Origin: Lachnospiraceae bacterium
Lineage (GTDB): Bacteria > Bacillota > Clostridia > Oscillospirales > Ruminococcaceae
NCBI GenBank assembly: GCA_023664705.1
Contig: JAMPFE010000018.1
Coordinates: 1-33,834 of the forward strand
Length of the DNA: 33,834 nt
Reading direction: 5' to 3'
Under the pieces are notes generated by a model. That model did no database searches. It was not told the origin of the DNA and worked only from the letters and a program-made list of their open reading frames with translations. Made by a program: the position numbers and the translations under genes. Positions 1 to 7,897 of this stretch are shown in pieces; position 1 is the stretch's first letter; each line of letters begins with the position of its first letter.

Positions 1-329
1 TGGCGTTTCAGGTGCCGGAGGAACTTTTTCAGCAGATCAAGGACTATCTGCAGCGCAACAACATGACGCAAAAGGACTTTGTGATCGGGCTTATCGAAAC
101 CGAGATCAACCGCAATCTGGAGCAACGGGCAACGCGGTTGATTTCCGAGGAAAACACCGCCGTTTCGCGCGATTTGAGCGAGGTTTCCACCGAGGTCGGG
201 GAACAACCCGAGGAGCAGCAAAGCCCCGCCGTTTCGAACGATTTTGACGGCGAATTCGAGAACCCCGACGAGGACATGGACGAGAGCGAGGAACAGGACG
301 AGGGTATGGGGATGTCGATGGGTATGTGA
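1..329 (+). CDS. small acidic-tailed protein, ribbon-helix-helix-like N-terminus (5' edge cut)
   Basis: The frame is open to the left edge. The first bases read (a)TG GCG TTT CAG GTG, so the true start is probably an ATG whose A lies just outside the window; the GTG at base 12 is an internal Val. The N-terminus (a short AFQVP strand, then two predicted helices, with a TQKDFVIGLIE motif) has the strand-helix-helix outline of small ribbon-helix-helix DNA-binding proteins. The second half is strongly acidic and low in complexity and ends in a Met/Gly-rich tail (GMGMSMGM). No enzymatic motif is visible. A DNA- or nucleoid-associated role is inference from the fold outline only. Gene reality is supported by the amino-acid pattern and by its clean end before a non-coding gap. 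Confidence 0.6.
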   Translation, partial: AFQVPEELFQQIKDYLQRNNMTQKDFVIGLIETEINRNLEQRATRLISEENTAVSRDLSEVSTEVGEQPEEQQSPAVSNDFDGEFENPDEDMDESEEQDEGMGMSMGM

Positions 330-406
330 AATTTCATTTTGCAAAAGCACTTGACAACTGCGCGGATATAAATTTATAGGCAGTGCAAGAATTTATTTTT
401 TTTCTT

Positions 407-1918
407 TCATAAAAGCGTCAAAAGCGACAGCGCCGCCGCTATCGATACGGGCACGGAAACGGTGTCGCTGCCGTTGTGGGAAATGAGCTCCGCATATGCG
501 GACAGCGGCGCGATGACCAACGAAAATACCGCGCATTTCCACACGGGCAGCCCCGACAGAATAAGCAGCAGCGCGAAGCAAACGATAAGGTCCGTGACCG
601 CCATTGCCGCGCTGCCCTCCCACGTTTTTTTCGGGTCGGCAAGCGGTATTTTCACATGATGCCTGCCGAATTTTATCCCGATAAGCGCCGCCATTGTGTC
701 GCCGACGCCCCACACGATCACCGCCGTCGCGACTATGTGGGGCTTGCCGAGCAGTCCCCAGCAGAGCGCTGTCAGTGCCGCCTCGGTGAGGAACAGGAGC
801 AGCAGGCTCTTCTTGACCTCGCCCTTGGATTTCTGCACGAAAAGCTCCCCGAAGCCCTGCCGTTTTTCGGCAATGTGCAAAATCGGATACACGCCCGCCG
901 CGAACAGCACGCAGCAAATTGTCGGCGCGAGCCAATTCTCCGACACGAAAATCATGAAAACGATGCCCGTATACGCGACCATGTGGAGCAGCTTCCGCCA
1001 CAGCGCTTTCGGTATCTTGAACAGCACCCGCGCGAGCAGCAGCACCGCGACAAAGCACGCGAGAAACAGCAGATATTTGCCCAGACAGAGCAAAACGTCC
1101 GCGATTAGCGGCACTTTCGAGATAAATTCCCAATAATTCAAAATCAGCATCAGCGCGCCGAGGACGGTCAAAATCGCGCCCGTCACAAGTCCGACGACGC
1201 GGTTGTTGACGCGGTTCGCGAACTGCGCGGAGACGATTGACGCTGCCGTTGCGACGATGATGCAAATCAGCAGCACGTCCCAACGCTCGAACAGAATGGT
1301 CGGGTCGACCGCGATGTGGCTTGCCGAGGCGATAAGCGCCGTGAACGTCATGATAAACGTGCTCGTCCCGACGGCGGCTTTGCGCTCCATGCCGAGGAAC
1401 GCCGTGAACACCACCAGCATCATCATGCCGCCGCCGCTGCCGACAAAGCCCGTTCCGAAGCCTATCGTCAGCCCGAAGAACAGCGATATCGCGATCCCCT
1501 TGGCGTTCAGCCTCGCGCCGTTTGCCTCGGTTTCCTTGCGGGAGGTATCGGGCTTCACGAGGAAGCGTATGCCGATGCAGAACGTCAGAAACAGCGTGAA
1601 GCTGCCGAGGACGACGTTGCCCGCCTGCCACGCGACGACGCTCCCCGCGACGCACATCGCGACGATGCACGCGAGCATTATCCAGCCGCGCTTCAGGTCG
1701 ATATTCTTGTGCTTTATGTAAATGGAGGTCGTCACCGCCGAGCCGAGAATGTCCGACGCGAGCGCTATCGCCGTCGCGTGATAAGCGCCCGCCTCGCCCG
1801 CGAAGGAGGGGCATAAAACTATCAGGATCGGCACCATGACGGTCGCCGCCGAAAGCCCCGCGAGCCCCGTTCCCACGCCCGCGCCGAGCGCCGCGACTAC
1901 ATACCAGAAATATTCCAT
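407..1918 (-). CDS. TSUP-family permease fused to a phytol/dolichol-kinase-like membrane domain
   Basis: This is a 503-residue polytopic membrane protein. Residues 1-262 have the layout of TSUP (TauE/SafE) anion or sulfonate permeases: a Gly-rich first helix (GAGVGTGLAGLSAA) and a second half with FGTGFVGSGGGMMM. Residues ~300-503 match the CTP-dependent polyprenol/phytol kinase and cytidylyltransferase-like fold: WRKLLHM at ~308, GDTMAALIGIKFG at ~406, KTWEGS at ~431, and AELISHNGSDTVSVPV near the C-terminus. The start at 1918 was chosen over an in-frame ATG at 1969 because GGGGG lies just upstream of it and the promoter at 1958-1986 overlaps the longer version. The kinase half could phosphorylate a prenol or other lipid alcohol; the transported ion is unknown. 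The fusion is unusual; each half is recognised with good confidence. Confidence 0.82.
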   Translation of the reverse strand: MEYFWYVVAALGAGVGTGLAGLSAATVMVPILIVLCPSFAGEAGAYHATAIALASDILGSAVTTSIYIKHKNIDLKRGWIMLACIVAMCVAGSVVAWQAGNVVLGSFTLFLTFCIGIRFLVKPDTSRKETEANGARLNAKGIAISLFFGLTIGFGTGFVGSGGGMMMLVVFTAFLGMERKAAVGTSTFIMTFTALIASASHIAVDPTILFERWDVLLICIIVATAASIVSAQFANRVNNRVVGLVTGAILTVLGALMLILNYWEFISKVPLIADVLLCLGKYLLFLACFVAVLLLARVLFKIPKALWRKLLHMVAYTGIVFMIFVSENWLAPTICCVLFAAGVYPILHIAEKRQGFGELFVQKSKGEVKKSLLLLFLTEAALTALCWGLLGKPHIVATAVIVWGVGDTMAALIGIKFGRHHVKIPLADPKKTWEGSAAMAVTDLIVCFALLLILSGLPVWKCAVFSLVIAPLSAYAELISHNGSDTVSVPVSIAAALSLLTLL

Positions 1919-1957
1919 AATACCCCCGCTTTGCAAAAATAAATGTCGTATAACCGT

Positions 1958-1986
1958 ATTATACATCATATTTGCAAAATTTTCAA
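1958..1986 (-). promoter_or_regulatory. sigma-A promoter of the TSUP-kinase fusion gene
   Basis: On the minus strand, TTGAAA (1986-1981) and TATAAT (1963-1958) are separated by exactly 17 bp, about 40 bp upstream of the ATG at 1918. Confidence 0.75.
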
Positions 1987-2091
1987 GTCCTGCCGACGGG
2001 GTGTTGGTTCGCGGGAATTTATGAAATTTTTTAACTGGAAACTTGCAAAATTTTTTGGTTTTGGTAACAAATCGTTGAAATTTGTGTATTA

Positions 2092-2161
2092 TTTTGCAGT
2101 GTTTTGCAGCTGCCGTGCAGCTTTTTGCAGTCGATTTGCAGTTATTTGCAGATTTTTGCGG
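2092..2161. repeat. helically phased TTTGCAG repeats in a 368-bp intergenic region
   Basis: T-tracts followed by GCAG recur with GCAG starting at 2096, 2106, 2117, 2127, 2138 and 2148, and GCGG at 2158. The spacing is 10-11 bp (mean about 10.3), close to one DNA helical turn. Two further TTTGCA units lie at 2235 and 2245, also 10 bp apart. Phased A/T tracts of this kind bend DNA, so this is likely a curved segment lying 105-175 bp upstream of the -35 box of the TSUP-kinase gene. The rest of 1919-2286 is AT-rich and holds only that promoter. Confidence 0.7.
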
Positions 2162-2286
2162 TTTTGAGATGTAAATATTTGGAAGCGCTGTAAAATAAAG
2201 TTAAAATCTGGAAATTGAGTTGACTGCGCGAAAGTTTGCATTGATTTGCAGTTGGCGGCCGCGGCGGCATTTTCGGTCATTTGCGG

Positions 2287-3240
2287 TCACGGGAGCTCGA
2301 CGGAAACAAGCTCGCCGTCGATAAAGCTGCTCATATACATATCGCAGAACATCGAAATATTCGTGACCGTAACGACGACCTTCGCCGACGTGCCGTCCGC
2401 GGGCACGCCGCCGATATCCGTGCCTTTGTTGATATTGCCGAGACGTATGGTCGGGTATTCCGTTGCGTAAGCGAAATCGTTTACATTCCACTGCCAGACC
2501 GCCGTGTTTATGCTGTCGGTGTCGCGGTCGACGCGGAAATTCATCACGGGCAGCAGCAGGCTGTCCTTGTCGGGAACGAAAAGCACCTCGCCCTCCTCGA
2601 CGCCGTATTCGCTTACGCAGACGCGCATATACCCCGTCATTGCGATGGTCCCGTCGAACTTTGCGGAGCATTTTCGGAGCATGCCCGCAAAGCACATGCC
2701 CTCAGCCTTTATCTGCTCTGTGGTGAGAACGCCGTCCTTTTCCTCGTAGCCGACGCGCGAGAACACCGTTTCGACGCTTTTAAGCGTTAATTCACCGAAT
2801 TTGTCGCCGACCTTGTAACGCTTGTATTCCGTGTCGGTATATTCGGGTGCGCCGCCGAAAAGGAGCGTTTCGGGGTCGTAAAGCTCCGCGTCGTCGACGC
2901 TGTTCAGGCAGACCGTCGGCTCGGCGAGATACGCGAAGCCGCCGCAGGTTATCTCCCACCAGTTGGTGTCCTCGAGCGTTTCCCTTGTGAGGGCATTGCC
3001 GTCCCTGTCGGTCATCGAGGTGACGTCGCCGAACGTTATCTGCACGCCGTCAGCGCCGAAAAGCGGGAACGGCAGCGGCTCCGCGTTGTCGGAACCGTCG
3101 GGAGCGGTTGACGAGGCGGTTGTCGTGCTTGACGTGCTTGTCGAAGTACTGTCGGACAAAGCCGAGGAGCTTTCGGTCGGGGAGCTTGCGCAGCCCGCCA
3201 AGAGCAATGCCGAAAGCAATATTACGGGATATTTTTTCAT
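2287..3240 (-). CDS. secreted lipoprotein of unknown function
   Basis: The 317-residue protein begins with a lipoprotein signal (MKKYPVILLSALLLAGC): a basic start, a hydrophobic core and a lipobox with the acceptor Cys at residue 17. A Ser/Thr-rich linker (residues ~18-50) follows, then a soluble domain of about 260 residues that I do not recognise. It should be anchored to the outer face of the cytoplasmic membrane. AAAGGAG precedes the ATG. The gene diverges from the ECF sigma gene across a 144-bp spacer, and that spacer carries an ECF-like -35 on the lipoprotein strand, so it could be a target of that sigma factor. That link is inference. Confidence 0.75.
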   Translation of the reverse strand: MKKYPVILLSALLLAGCASSPTESSSALSDSTSTSTSSTTTASSTAPDGSDNAEPLPFPLFGADGVQITFGDVTSMTDRDGNALTRETLEDTNWWEITCGGFAYLAEPTVCLNSVDDAELYDPETLLFGGAPEYTDTEYKRYKVGDKFGELTLKSVETVFSRVGYEEKDGVLTTEQIKAEGMCFAGMLRKCSAKFDGTIAMTGYMRVCVSEYGVEEGEVLFVPDKDSLLLPVMNFRVDRDTDSINTAVWQWNVNDFAYATEYPTIRLGNINKGTDIGGVPADGTSAKVVVTVTNISMFCDMYMSSFIDGELVSVELP

Positions 3241-3289
3241 TTGTTTCTCTCCTTTGAGTGAGTTTTTGGGGATTTCATTCCGTATATAA

Positions 3290-3316
3290 TACCCGATAAT
3301 TGCCGAAAAGGTTTCA
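3290..3316 (-). promoter_or_regulatory. possible ECF-type promoter of the lipoprotein gene
   Basis: On the minus strand, TGAAAC (3316-3311) is followed after 16 bp by GGGTA (3294-3290). Extracytoplasmic-function sigma promoters of Bacillus typically read TGAAAC-N16-CGTA/CGTC, so the -35 is a full match and the -10 a partial one. A TATTAT lies just downstream, but it is 20 bp from an overlapping TTGAAA, too far for a good sigma-A promoter. Confidence 0.35.
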
Positions 3317-3384
3317 AAATTTTTTTCGGAAAAGTGTGACGGGAGGGGCTTTTCCGCTGACTATATTAACAGGGAGGTGATAAT

Positions 3385-3927
3385 TTGGAGGACGTGAAGA
3401 TCACGGAGATGCTGACGAGCCGCGATCAGGCGGGGCTTGCGGAGCTGAAGGTGAAATATTGGCGCCTGATTTTAAAGGTGTGCCGCGGGATACTGCGCTC
3501 GCAGGAGGACGCGGAGGAATGCGCGAACGACGCGCTGCTTGCGGTGTGGGAGAGCATTCCGCCCGAGCCCGGGGACCTGAAGGCGTATATCTGCCAAATC
3601 GCGCGGCGAAAGGCTATCAACAGGCTGCACTACAACACCGCCGCCGTTCGCAATGCCGATTTGCTGACCGAGCTGGACGAATGCGTTCCGTCGGGGTACT
3701 CGGTGGAGAGCGCCGCAGAGGGAAAGGAGCTTTCCGAGGCGCTGAACGGCTGGCTCGGCACGCTGGACGAGAAAAAGCGGCTGCTGTTTATCGCGCGGTA
3801 CTTCTATATGCTGTCCGTAAAGGAGACGGCGAAGAGGTGCGGAATGTCGCAGACGGCGGCGACCACGGCGCTCTCGCGGCTGAGGGAGCAGCTGAAAAAC
3901 TACTTGAACGAAAGGAAGATGCTTTAA
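3385..3927 (+). CDS. ECF-family RNA polymerase sigma factor
   Basis: The 180-residue protein has the two-domain plan of sigma-70 family ECF factors. Region 2 lies around residues 15-75 (the DAEECANDALLAVWESIP segment resembles region 2.2, followed by an RRKAINRL helix). A linker follows, then a region 4 helix-turn-helix at ~145-178 (LSVKETAKRCGMSQTAATT). The start is the TTG at 3385, four bases after the strong AGGGAGGTGA site; no ATG fits. Its stop overlaps the next gene (TAATG), so the two genes are translationally coupled, typical of a sigma factor with its anti-sigma partner. The target regulon is unknown. Confidence 0.85.
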   Translation: MEDVKITEMLTSRDQAGLAELKVKYWRLILKVCRGILRSQEDAEECANDALLAVWESIPPEPGDLKAYICQIARRKAINRLHYNTAAVRNADLLTELDECVPSGYSVESAAEGKELSEALNGWLGTLDEKKRLLFIARYFYMLSVKETAKRCGMSQTAATTALSRLREQLKNYLNERKML

Positions 3928-4691
3928 TGAAAGAACTCAATCCGATACTTTACTCGCTTAACGACATAGACGCGCGCTATCTTGCCGAGCCAAAGCGCAA
4001 AAGGCGCCCCATTGCGGTCATTATCGCGGCTGCCGCCGCCGTTTCTGTGCTGGCGTTTACGGGGTTTGTGCAGGAGCGCAACGCCGTGCTTTTCGCGCCG
4101 ACGGAAAGATCTAATATCCAGAAGGACGTGGACTATAACAAGATCTTGTATTTTGAGGCGGACTTGTGGGACATCGACATTCCCGAAAAGTACAGCGATC
4201 TGAACGGTATTTATAGGGCTTACGATATGCTGCCTTCGGAGGTTTTCGCCGAGTTCGGGCTTACGATGCTTACGAGCGACAAATTCACAGAGGAGATAGA
4301 CTATGAGCCCATAGACCAAGGCTCTTATATAGAACGCGGGCAGCCTTATATCCTGTATTTTTCGGAGCGGGGCTACGGTTATGATATTGTATTTTCATAT
4401 AATTTGTATGATACAAATATCGATAAGCTTGTAAGCATCGACGCTTACTATCCCATGGGGGACGCTTTCGACATGGGCATCGGGGGATACGCGGACAACG
4501 GATACGAGATACTCACGCTTAAGGACGGCTCGAACTGCTATGTCGATGACACCTGCGCGCTTTTCACCCATGACGGCGTTTTCTATTGGCTCGAGGTCAA
4601 CAACAGCGGCGGATACGAGGTCGGCGACGCTCGGCCCGCGGCTTGGATAAAATGGCATAAACAGATACTCAGAGACTTGGGTGTTCTCTAA
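3927..4691 (+). CDS. membrane-anchored partner (probable anti-sigma factor) of the ECF sigma
   Basis: The 254-residue protein has a short cytoplasmic N-terminus with an LNDIDARYLAEP motif, a form common in Clostridia proteins encoded after ECF sigma genes. A basic KRKRR stop-transfer patch and one transmembrane helix (about residues 28-48) follow, then an extracytoplasmic domain of about 200 residues rich in Tyr and Asp. The start ATG overlaps the sigma stop codon. The N-terminus would bind the sigma factor and the outer domain would sense a signal; this role rests on position and topology, not on a recognised domain. A terminator follows directly. A longer reading from 3459 in the same frame is only the shadow of the sigma gene. 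Confidence 0.75.
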   Translation: MKELNPILYSLNDIDARYLAEPKRKRRPIAVIIAAAAAVSVLAFTGFVQERNAVLFAPTERSNIQKDVDYNKILYFEADLWDIDIPEKYSDLNGIYRAYDMLPSEVFAEFGLTMLTSDKFTEEIDYEPIDQGSYIERGQPYILYFSERGYGYDIVFSYNLYDTNIDKLVSIDAYYPMGDAFDMGIGGYADNGYEILTLKDGSNCYVDDTCALFTHDGVFYWLEVNNSGGYEVGDARPAAWIKWHKQILRDLGVL

Positions 4692-4701
4692 ACGATATTT
4701 T

Positions 4702-4732
4702 AACTCCCCGTTTCCATGCGGGGAGTTTTTCT
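4702..4732 (+). terminator. terminator of the sigma/anti-sigma operon
   Basis: A perfect 9-bp stem AACTCCCCG/CGGGGAGTT (4702-4710 with 4719-4727) with an 8-base loop is followed by a run of T, ten bases after the stop codon. Confidence 0.88.
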
Positions 4733-4765
4733 GTTTAATAACCTTTCAAAATTTTACAATACCCC

Positions 4766-4794
4766 TTGTAATTTGTTGAAGAATATGGTACAAT
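4766..4794 (+). promoter_or_regulatory. sigma-A promoter of uvrC
   Basis: TTGTAA (4766-4771) and TACAAT (4789-4794) are 17 bp apart and 35 bp upstream of the uvrC start. Confidence 0.72.
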
Positions 4795-4828
4795 ATAAAG
4801 TGTACCATTTTAAGGGGGATGGAGAACG

Positions 4829-6649
4829 GTGAATGAAAAGCTGCCCTTTTTGCGCGATAAGGCTAATCATCTTCCGCTGGAGCCGGGCGTGTATCTGATG
4901 AAGGACGCGGGCGGGAGCATTATATACGTCGGCAAGGCGAAGGCGCTGAAGAACCGCGTTACGTCCTATTTCCGCTCCAATTCGCAGCACAACGCAAAGA
5001 CGCTGAAGCTTGTGGATACCATACGGGACTTTGAGTTTATCGTGACGCAGAGCGAGCTGGACGCGCTTGTGCTGGAATGCAGCCTTATAAAGCTGCATCA
5101 GCCGAAGTACAATATACTGCTGAAGGACGATAAGGGCTACAATTATATAAAAATCTCGCGGGGGGAGTTTCCGAGGATAACCTACGCGCTGAACACCACC
5201 GACAAGAACGCGGACTATATAGGTCCGTTTACGAGCGGCTTTACCGTGAAGCAGGCTGTGCAGGAGGCTAACGCTATCTTTATGCTGCCGACCTGCAAGA
5301 AGAAGTTCCCGAGGGACTTCAACAAGGAGCGGCCTTGCCTGAACCGCGATATAAAGCGGTGTATGGGCGTTTGCGAGGGGAAAATTTCCTCGGAGGACTA
5401 CAGGAAAATTATCGCGGAGGCTATACGCTATCTGGAGGACGGCAGCAAGACCTCCGTCGAGGAGCTGACCGCGCAGATGGAGGAGGCTGCCGAGAACCTG
5501 GAGTTTGAGAGAGCAGCGCGGCTGCGCGACAGGATAAGCGCGATAACGAGGCTGACGGCGCAGCAGAAAATTCTCGACTACAAGCAGGAATACGACATCG
5601 TCGGCGCGGCGCAGAACGTCGGTATGGCGAGCGTTGCCGTGATAAAATACCGCGGGGGGCGGCTTATCGACAAGGAGAATTTCTTTATCGGCGAGGAATA
5701 CGAGGGAGCGGCTATGCGGCGCGATTTCCTGCTGAGCTACTACTCGGGGCGGGAGGATATTCCGAAGGAGATTTACGTCGACGAGGAATTTGAGGATATG
5801 GAGCTGCTGACCGAGCTTTTAAGGGAGCAGCGCGGTCACGCGGTGAAGTTCGTGATACCGCAGCGTGGCGACGGCATGGCGCAGGTGCTGCTCGCGAAAA
5901 AGAACGCGGGCGAATATCTGGCGCTGCGCGTGGGTCGGACGGCTAAGGAAATTTCGGCGCTGGAGGATCTGAAAACGCTGCTGGGGCTGGAAAAGGTCCC
6001 CGATATTATTGAAAGCTACGATATTTCCAACTTCGGAGAGACGGGCATGGTCGGCGGCATGATTGTTTACCGCAACGGGCGGCCGTTCAAGCCCGGGTAT
6101 CGGAAGTTCAACATAAAGACCGTCGAGGGGCAGAACGACTACGCCTGTATGCAGGAGGTACTGCGGCGGCGGCTGACGAGGTTTATCGATGGGGACGAGA
6201 GCTTTTCGCCGCTGCCCGATTTGATACTGCTGGACGGCGGCAGAGGGCATATAAGCGCGGTCGCGGAGGTCCTAGACGAGCTGGGGATAGACGTTCCGCT
6301 GTTCGGGCTGGTAAAGGACAGCAAGCACCGCACGCGCGCTATCGCAAAGGCGGGCGGAGAGATCGAGATAAAGTCAAATCGGGCGCTGTTTTCGCTGCTG
6401 ACGAATATTCAGGACGAGGTGCACCGCTATTCGATAACGTTTCAGCGCGTTAAACACAAGCAGAAAACCTACTCGCTGGAGCTTACCGAGGTGAAGGGCA
6501 TCGGCGAGGCTAAGGCTAAGGCGCTGCTGAAAGCGTTCAAGACGAAGGCGAATATGAAGGCGGCGACCGCGGAGGAGCTGCAGAACGCCGCGAAAATAAG
6601 CGCGGAGAAGGCTAAGGAATTGTATGATTTTATACAGGAAAGGTTCTAG
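4829..6649 (+). CDS. uvrC: excinuclease ABC subunit C
   Basis: UvrC makes the 3' and 5' incisions around bulky DNA lesions in nucleotide excision repair, working with UvrA and UvrB in the cytoplasm. The 606-residue length is normal. In order: a GIY-YIG endonuclease domain at the N-terminus (GVYLMKDAGG, IIYVGKAKALKNRV); the Cys-containing middle segment; a UVR motif that contacts UvrB at ~200-235 (MEEAAENLEFERAARLRDRI); the RNase H-like nuclease domain (YDISNFGETGMVGG, LILLDGGRGH, and His in DEVHRYSIT); and C-terminal helix-hairpin-helices (VKGIGEAKAKALLKAF). GTG is used as start after GGGGGATGGAG; the ATG four bases on is out of frame. It has its own promoter and is followed by a MITE-like element before rsmD. 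Confidence 0.97.
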   Translation: MNEKLPFLRDKANHLPLEPGVYLMKDAGGSIIYVGKAKALKNRVTSYFRSNSQHNAKTLKLVDTIRDFEFIVTQSELDALVLECSLIKLHQPKYNILLKDDKGYNYIKISRGEFPRITYALNTTDKNADYIGPFTSGFTVKQAVQEANAIFMLPTCKKKFPRDFNKERPCLNRDIKRCMGVCEGKISSEDYRKIIAEAIRYLEDGSKTSVEELTAQMEEAAENLEFERAARLRDRISAITRLTAQQKILDYKQEYDIVGAAQNVGMASVAVIKYRGGRLIDKENFFIGEEYEGAAMRRDFLLSYYSGREDIPKEIYVDEEFEDMELLTELLREQRGHAVKFVIPQRGDGMAQVLLAKKNAGEYLALRVGRTAKEISALEDLKTLLGLEKVPDIIESYDISNFGETGMVGGMIVYRNGRPFKPGYRKFNIKTVEGQNDYACMQEVLRRRLTRFIDGDESFSPLPDLILLDGGRGHISAVAEVLDELGIDVPLFGLVKDSKHRTRAIAKAGGEIEIKSNRALFSLLTNIQDEVHRYSITFQRVKHKQKTYSLELTEVKGIGEAKAKALLKAFKTKANMKAATAEELQNAAKISAEKAKELYDFIQERF

Positions 6650-6654
6650 ATGAG

Positions 6655-6768
6655 AGTTGAAAGTGTACAGTTGACAGTGTACAGTTTCGGTGTCGGCTTC
6701 GCCGACAATCTAAATTGCGCGCGAAGCGCGCTCCATAACTGTCAACTATCAACTATACACTGTCAACT
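6655..6768. mobile_element. MITE-like element, copy 1 (114 bp)
   Basis: The outer 32 bp on each side (6655-6686 and 6737-6768) are imperfect inverted repeats, 27 of 32 positions matching, built from GTTGACAGTGTACAGTT-like units. The core holds two perfect hairpins: GTCGGC-TTC-GCCGAC and GCGCGC-GAA-GCGCGC. It encodes nothing and lies between uvrC and rsmD. A second copy with the same termini but another core is at 23688-23840. Confidence 0.75.
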
Positions 6769-6786
6769 ATAACATTGGGGGTTGGA

Positions 6787-7338
6787 ATGAGAGTTATTAC
6801 GGGTACGGCGCGGGGGCGCAGGCTTATCACCGTGGAGGGTACGGACGTTGTGCGTCCGACTACGGACGGCGTTAAGGAAGCGATCTTCAGCGCGATACAG
6901 TTTGAGATAGAGGGGCGGACGGTGCTCGACCTGTTCGCGGGGAGCGGGCAGCTCGGCATCGAGGCGCTCTCGCGGGGGGCTTGCGAGTGCTGGTTCGTGG
7001 ACAGCGCCGCCGTTTCGATAAAGGCGGTGCGGGCGAACATTGAGAGCACGGGCTTTGCCGATAGAGCGCACATTATGAATATGCCGTTTTCGGCGTTTCT
7101 GAAATCGACCGGGGCGGCGTTCGACGTTGCGCTGCTTGACCCGCCGTATAATCACAAGCTGATACAGAAGGCGCTGCCGACGCTGGCGGAGAAAATGACG
7201 GAGCGCGGCGTTATCGTGTGCGAGCACGAGAAAGAGTGCGTGCTGCCGCGAGAGGTCGGCGGCTTCGAGCTTGTAAAGCTGCTGCGGCACGGGAGAATTT
7301 CGCTGTCGATATACCGCAGAGAGGACAATGAGGAATAA
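6787..7338 (+). CDS. rsmD: 16S rRNA (guanine966-N2)-methyltransferase
   Basis: RsmD methylates N2 of a guanine in helix 31 of 16S rRNA using S-adenosylmethionine, acting on the assembled small subunit. The 183-residue protein shows the family start MRVITGTARGR, the SAM-binding loop DLFAGSGQLGIEALSRGA (from residue 48) and the catalytic DPPY at 118-121. ATG 6787 was chosen because GGGGG lies 6-7 bases upstream; an in-frame TTG at 6775 has no such site. coaD follows after three bases, the usual rsmD-coaD pairing in Firmicutes. The MITE-like element separates it from uvrC. Confidence 0.95.
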   Translation: MRVITGTARGRRLITVEGTDVVRPTTDGVKEAIFSAIQFEIEGRTVLDLFAGSGQLGIEALSRGACECWFVDSAAVSIKAVRANIESTGFADRAHIMNMPFSAFLKSTGAAFDVALLDPPYNHKLIQKALPTLAEKMTERGVIVCEHEKECVLPREVGGFELVKLLRHGRISLSIYRREDNEE

Positions 7339-7341
7339 ATT

Positions 7342-7872
7342 ATGAAAACCGCTATTTATCCCGGGAGCTTCGACCCTGTTACAAACGGGCATATGGATAT
7401 AATAAAACGCGCCTCGACGATGTTTGACAAGCTGATAGTCGTGGTGCTTATCAACCCTTTAAAGAACTACAGCTTTTCGATACCCGAGCGCGTCGCGCTG
7501 CTTACAAAGGTAACGGACGGCATGAAAAACATCGAGATAGCGAGCTATGACGGGCTGCTGGCGGATTATTTCAAGCGGCGCGCGGATATAGACGTTATCG
7601 TAAAGGGGCTGCGGGCGACGTCGGACTTTGAGTACGAGTTTCAGATGGCGCACACGAACAAGGACCTCAATCCGCGCGCGGAGACGGTGTTTATCCCGGC
7701 GAGCGCGAACACGACGTTTATTTCGTCGAGCATGGTGAAGCAGGTGGCGATGTTCGGGGGGGATCTGTCAAAATACGTTCCCGCGGCGATACATGAAGAG
7801 ATAAGCGTGAAGCTGACGGGAGAGTTTGAGGAAAAAAGGCGGGCAGCCGCGAAAAAACGCGGAGAGATATAA
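7342..7872 (+). CDS. coaD: pantetheine-phosphate adenylyltransferase
   Basis: CoaD transfers AMP from ATP to 4'-phosphopantetheine to form dephospho-CoA, the fourth step of coenzyme A synthesis, in the cytosol. The 176-residue protein has the nucleotidyltransferase signature near the start (YPGSFDPVTNGHMDII, with the T/H-x-G-H motif as TNGH), the VKGLRATSDFEYEFQMA segment that binds substrate, and the C-terminal FISSSMVKQ motif matching the family ISST region. It begins three bases after rsmD and is followed 25 bases later by a coiled-coil gene, so the three genes are probably one transcript. Confidence 0.96.
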   Translation: MKTAIYPGSFDPVTNGHMDIIKRASTMFDKLIVVVLINPLKNYSFSIPERVALLTKVTDGMKNIEIASYDGLLADYFKRRADIDVIVKGLRATSDFEYEFQMAHTNKDLNPRAETVFIPASANTTFISSSMVKQVAMFGGDLSKYVPAAIHEEISVKLTGEFEEKRRAAAKKRGEI

Positions 7873-7897
7873 ACGGTTGTAAGGAAAGGAAAGAGGA

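Noticed and set aside
393..1814. 473-codon minus-strand frame overlapping the TSUP-kinase gene
   Set aside because: Arg-rich shadow in another frame of a gene with clear membrane and kinase motifs.
2092..2161. Short regular repeats considered as a CRISPR array
   Set aside because: The unit is 7 bp at 10-11-bp spacing, far below CRISPR repeat and spacer sizes, and no cas gene is present.
2089..2280. 63-codon minus-strand frame across the TTTGCAG repeats
   Set aside because: The repeated Leu-Gln-like pattern follows from the DNA repeat; there is no ribosome site, and units of 10 and 11 bp are not in a constant frame.
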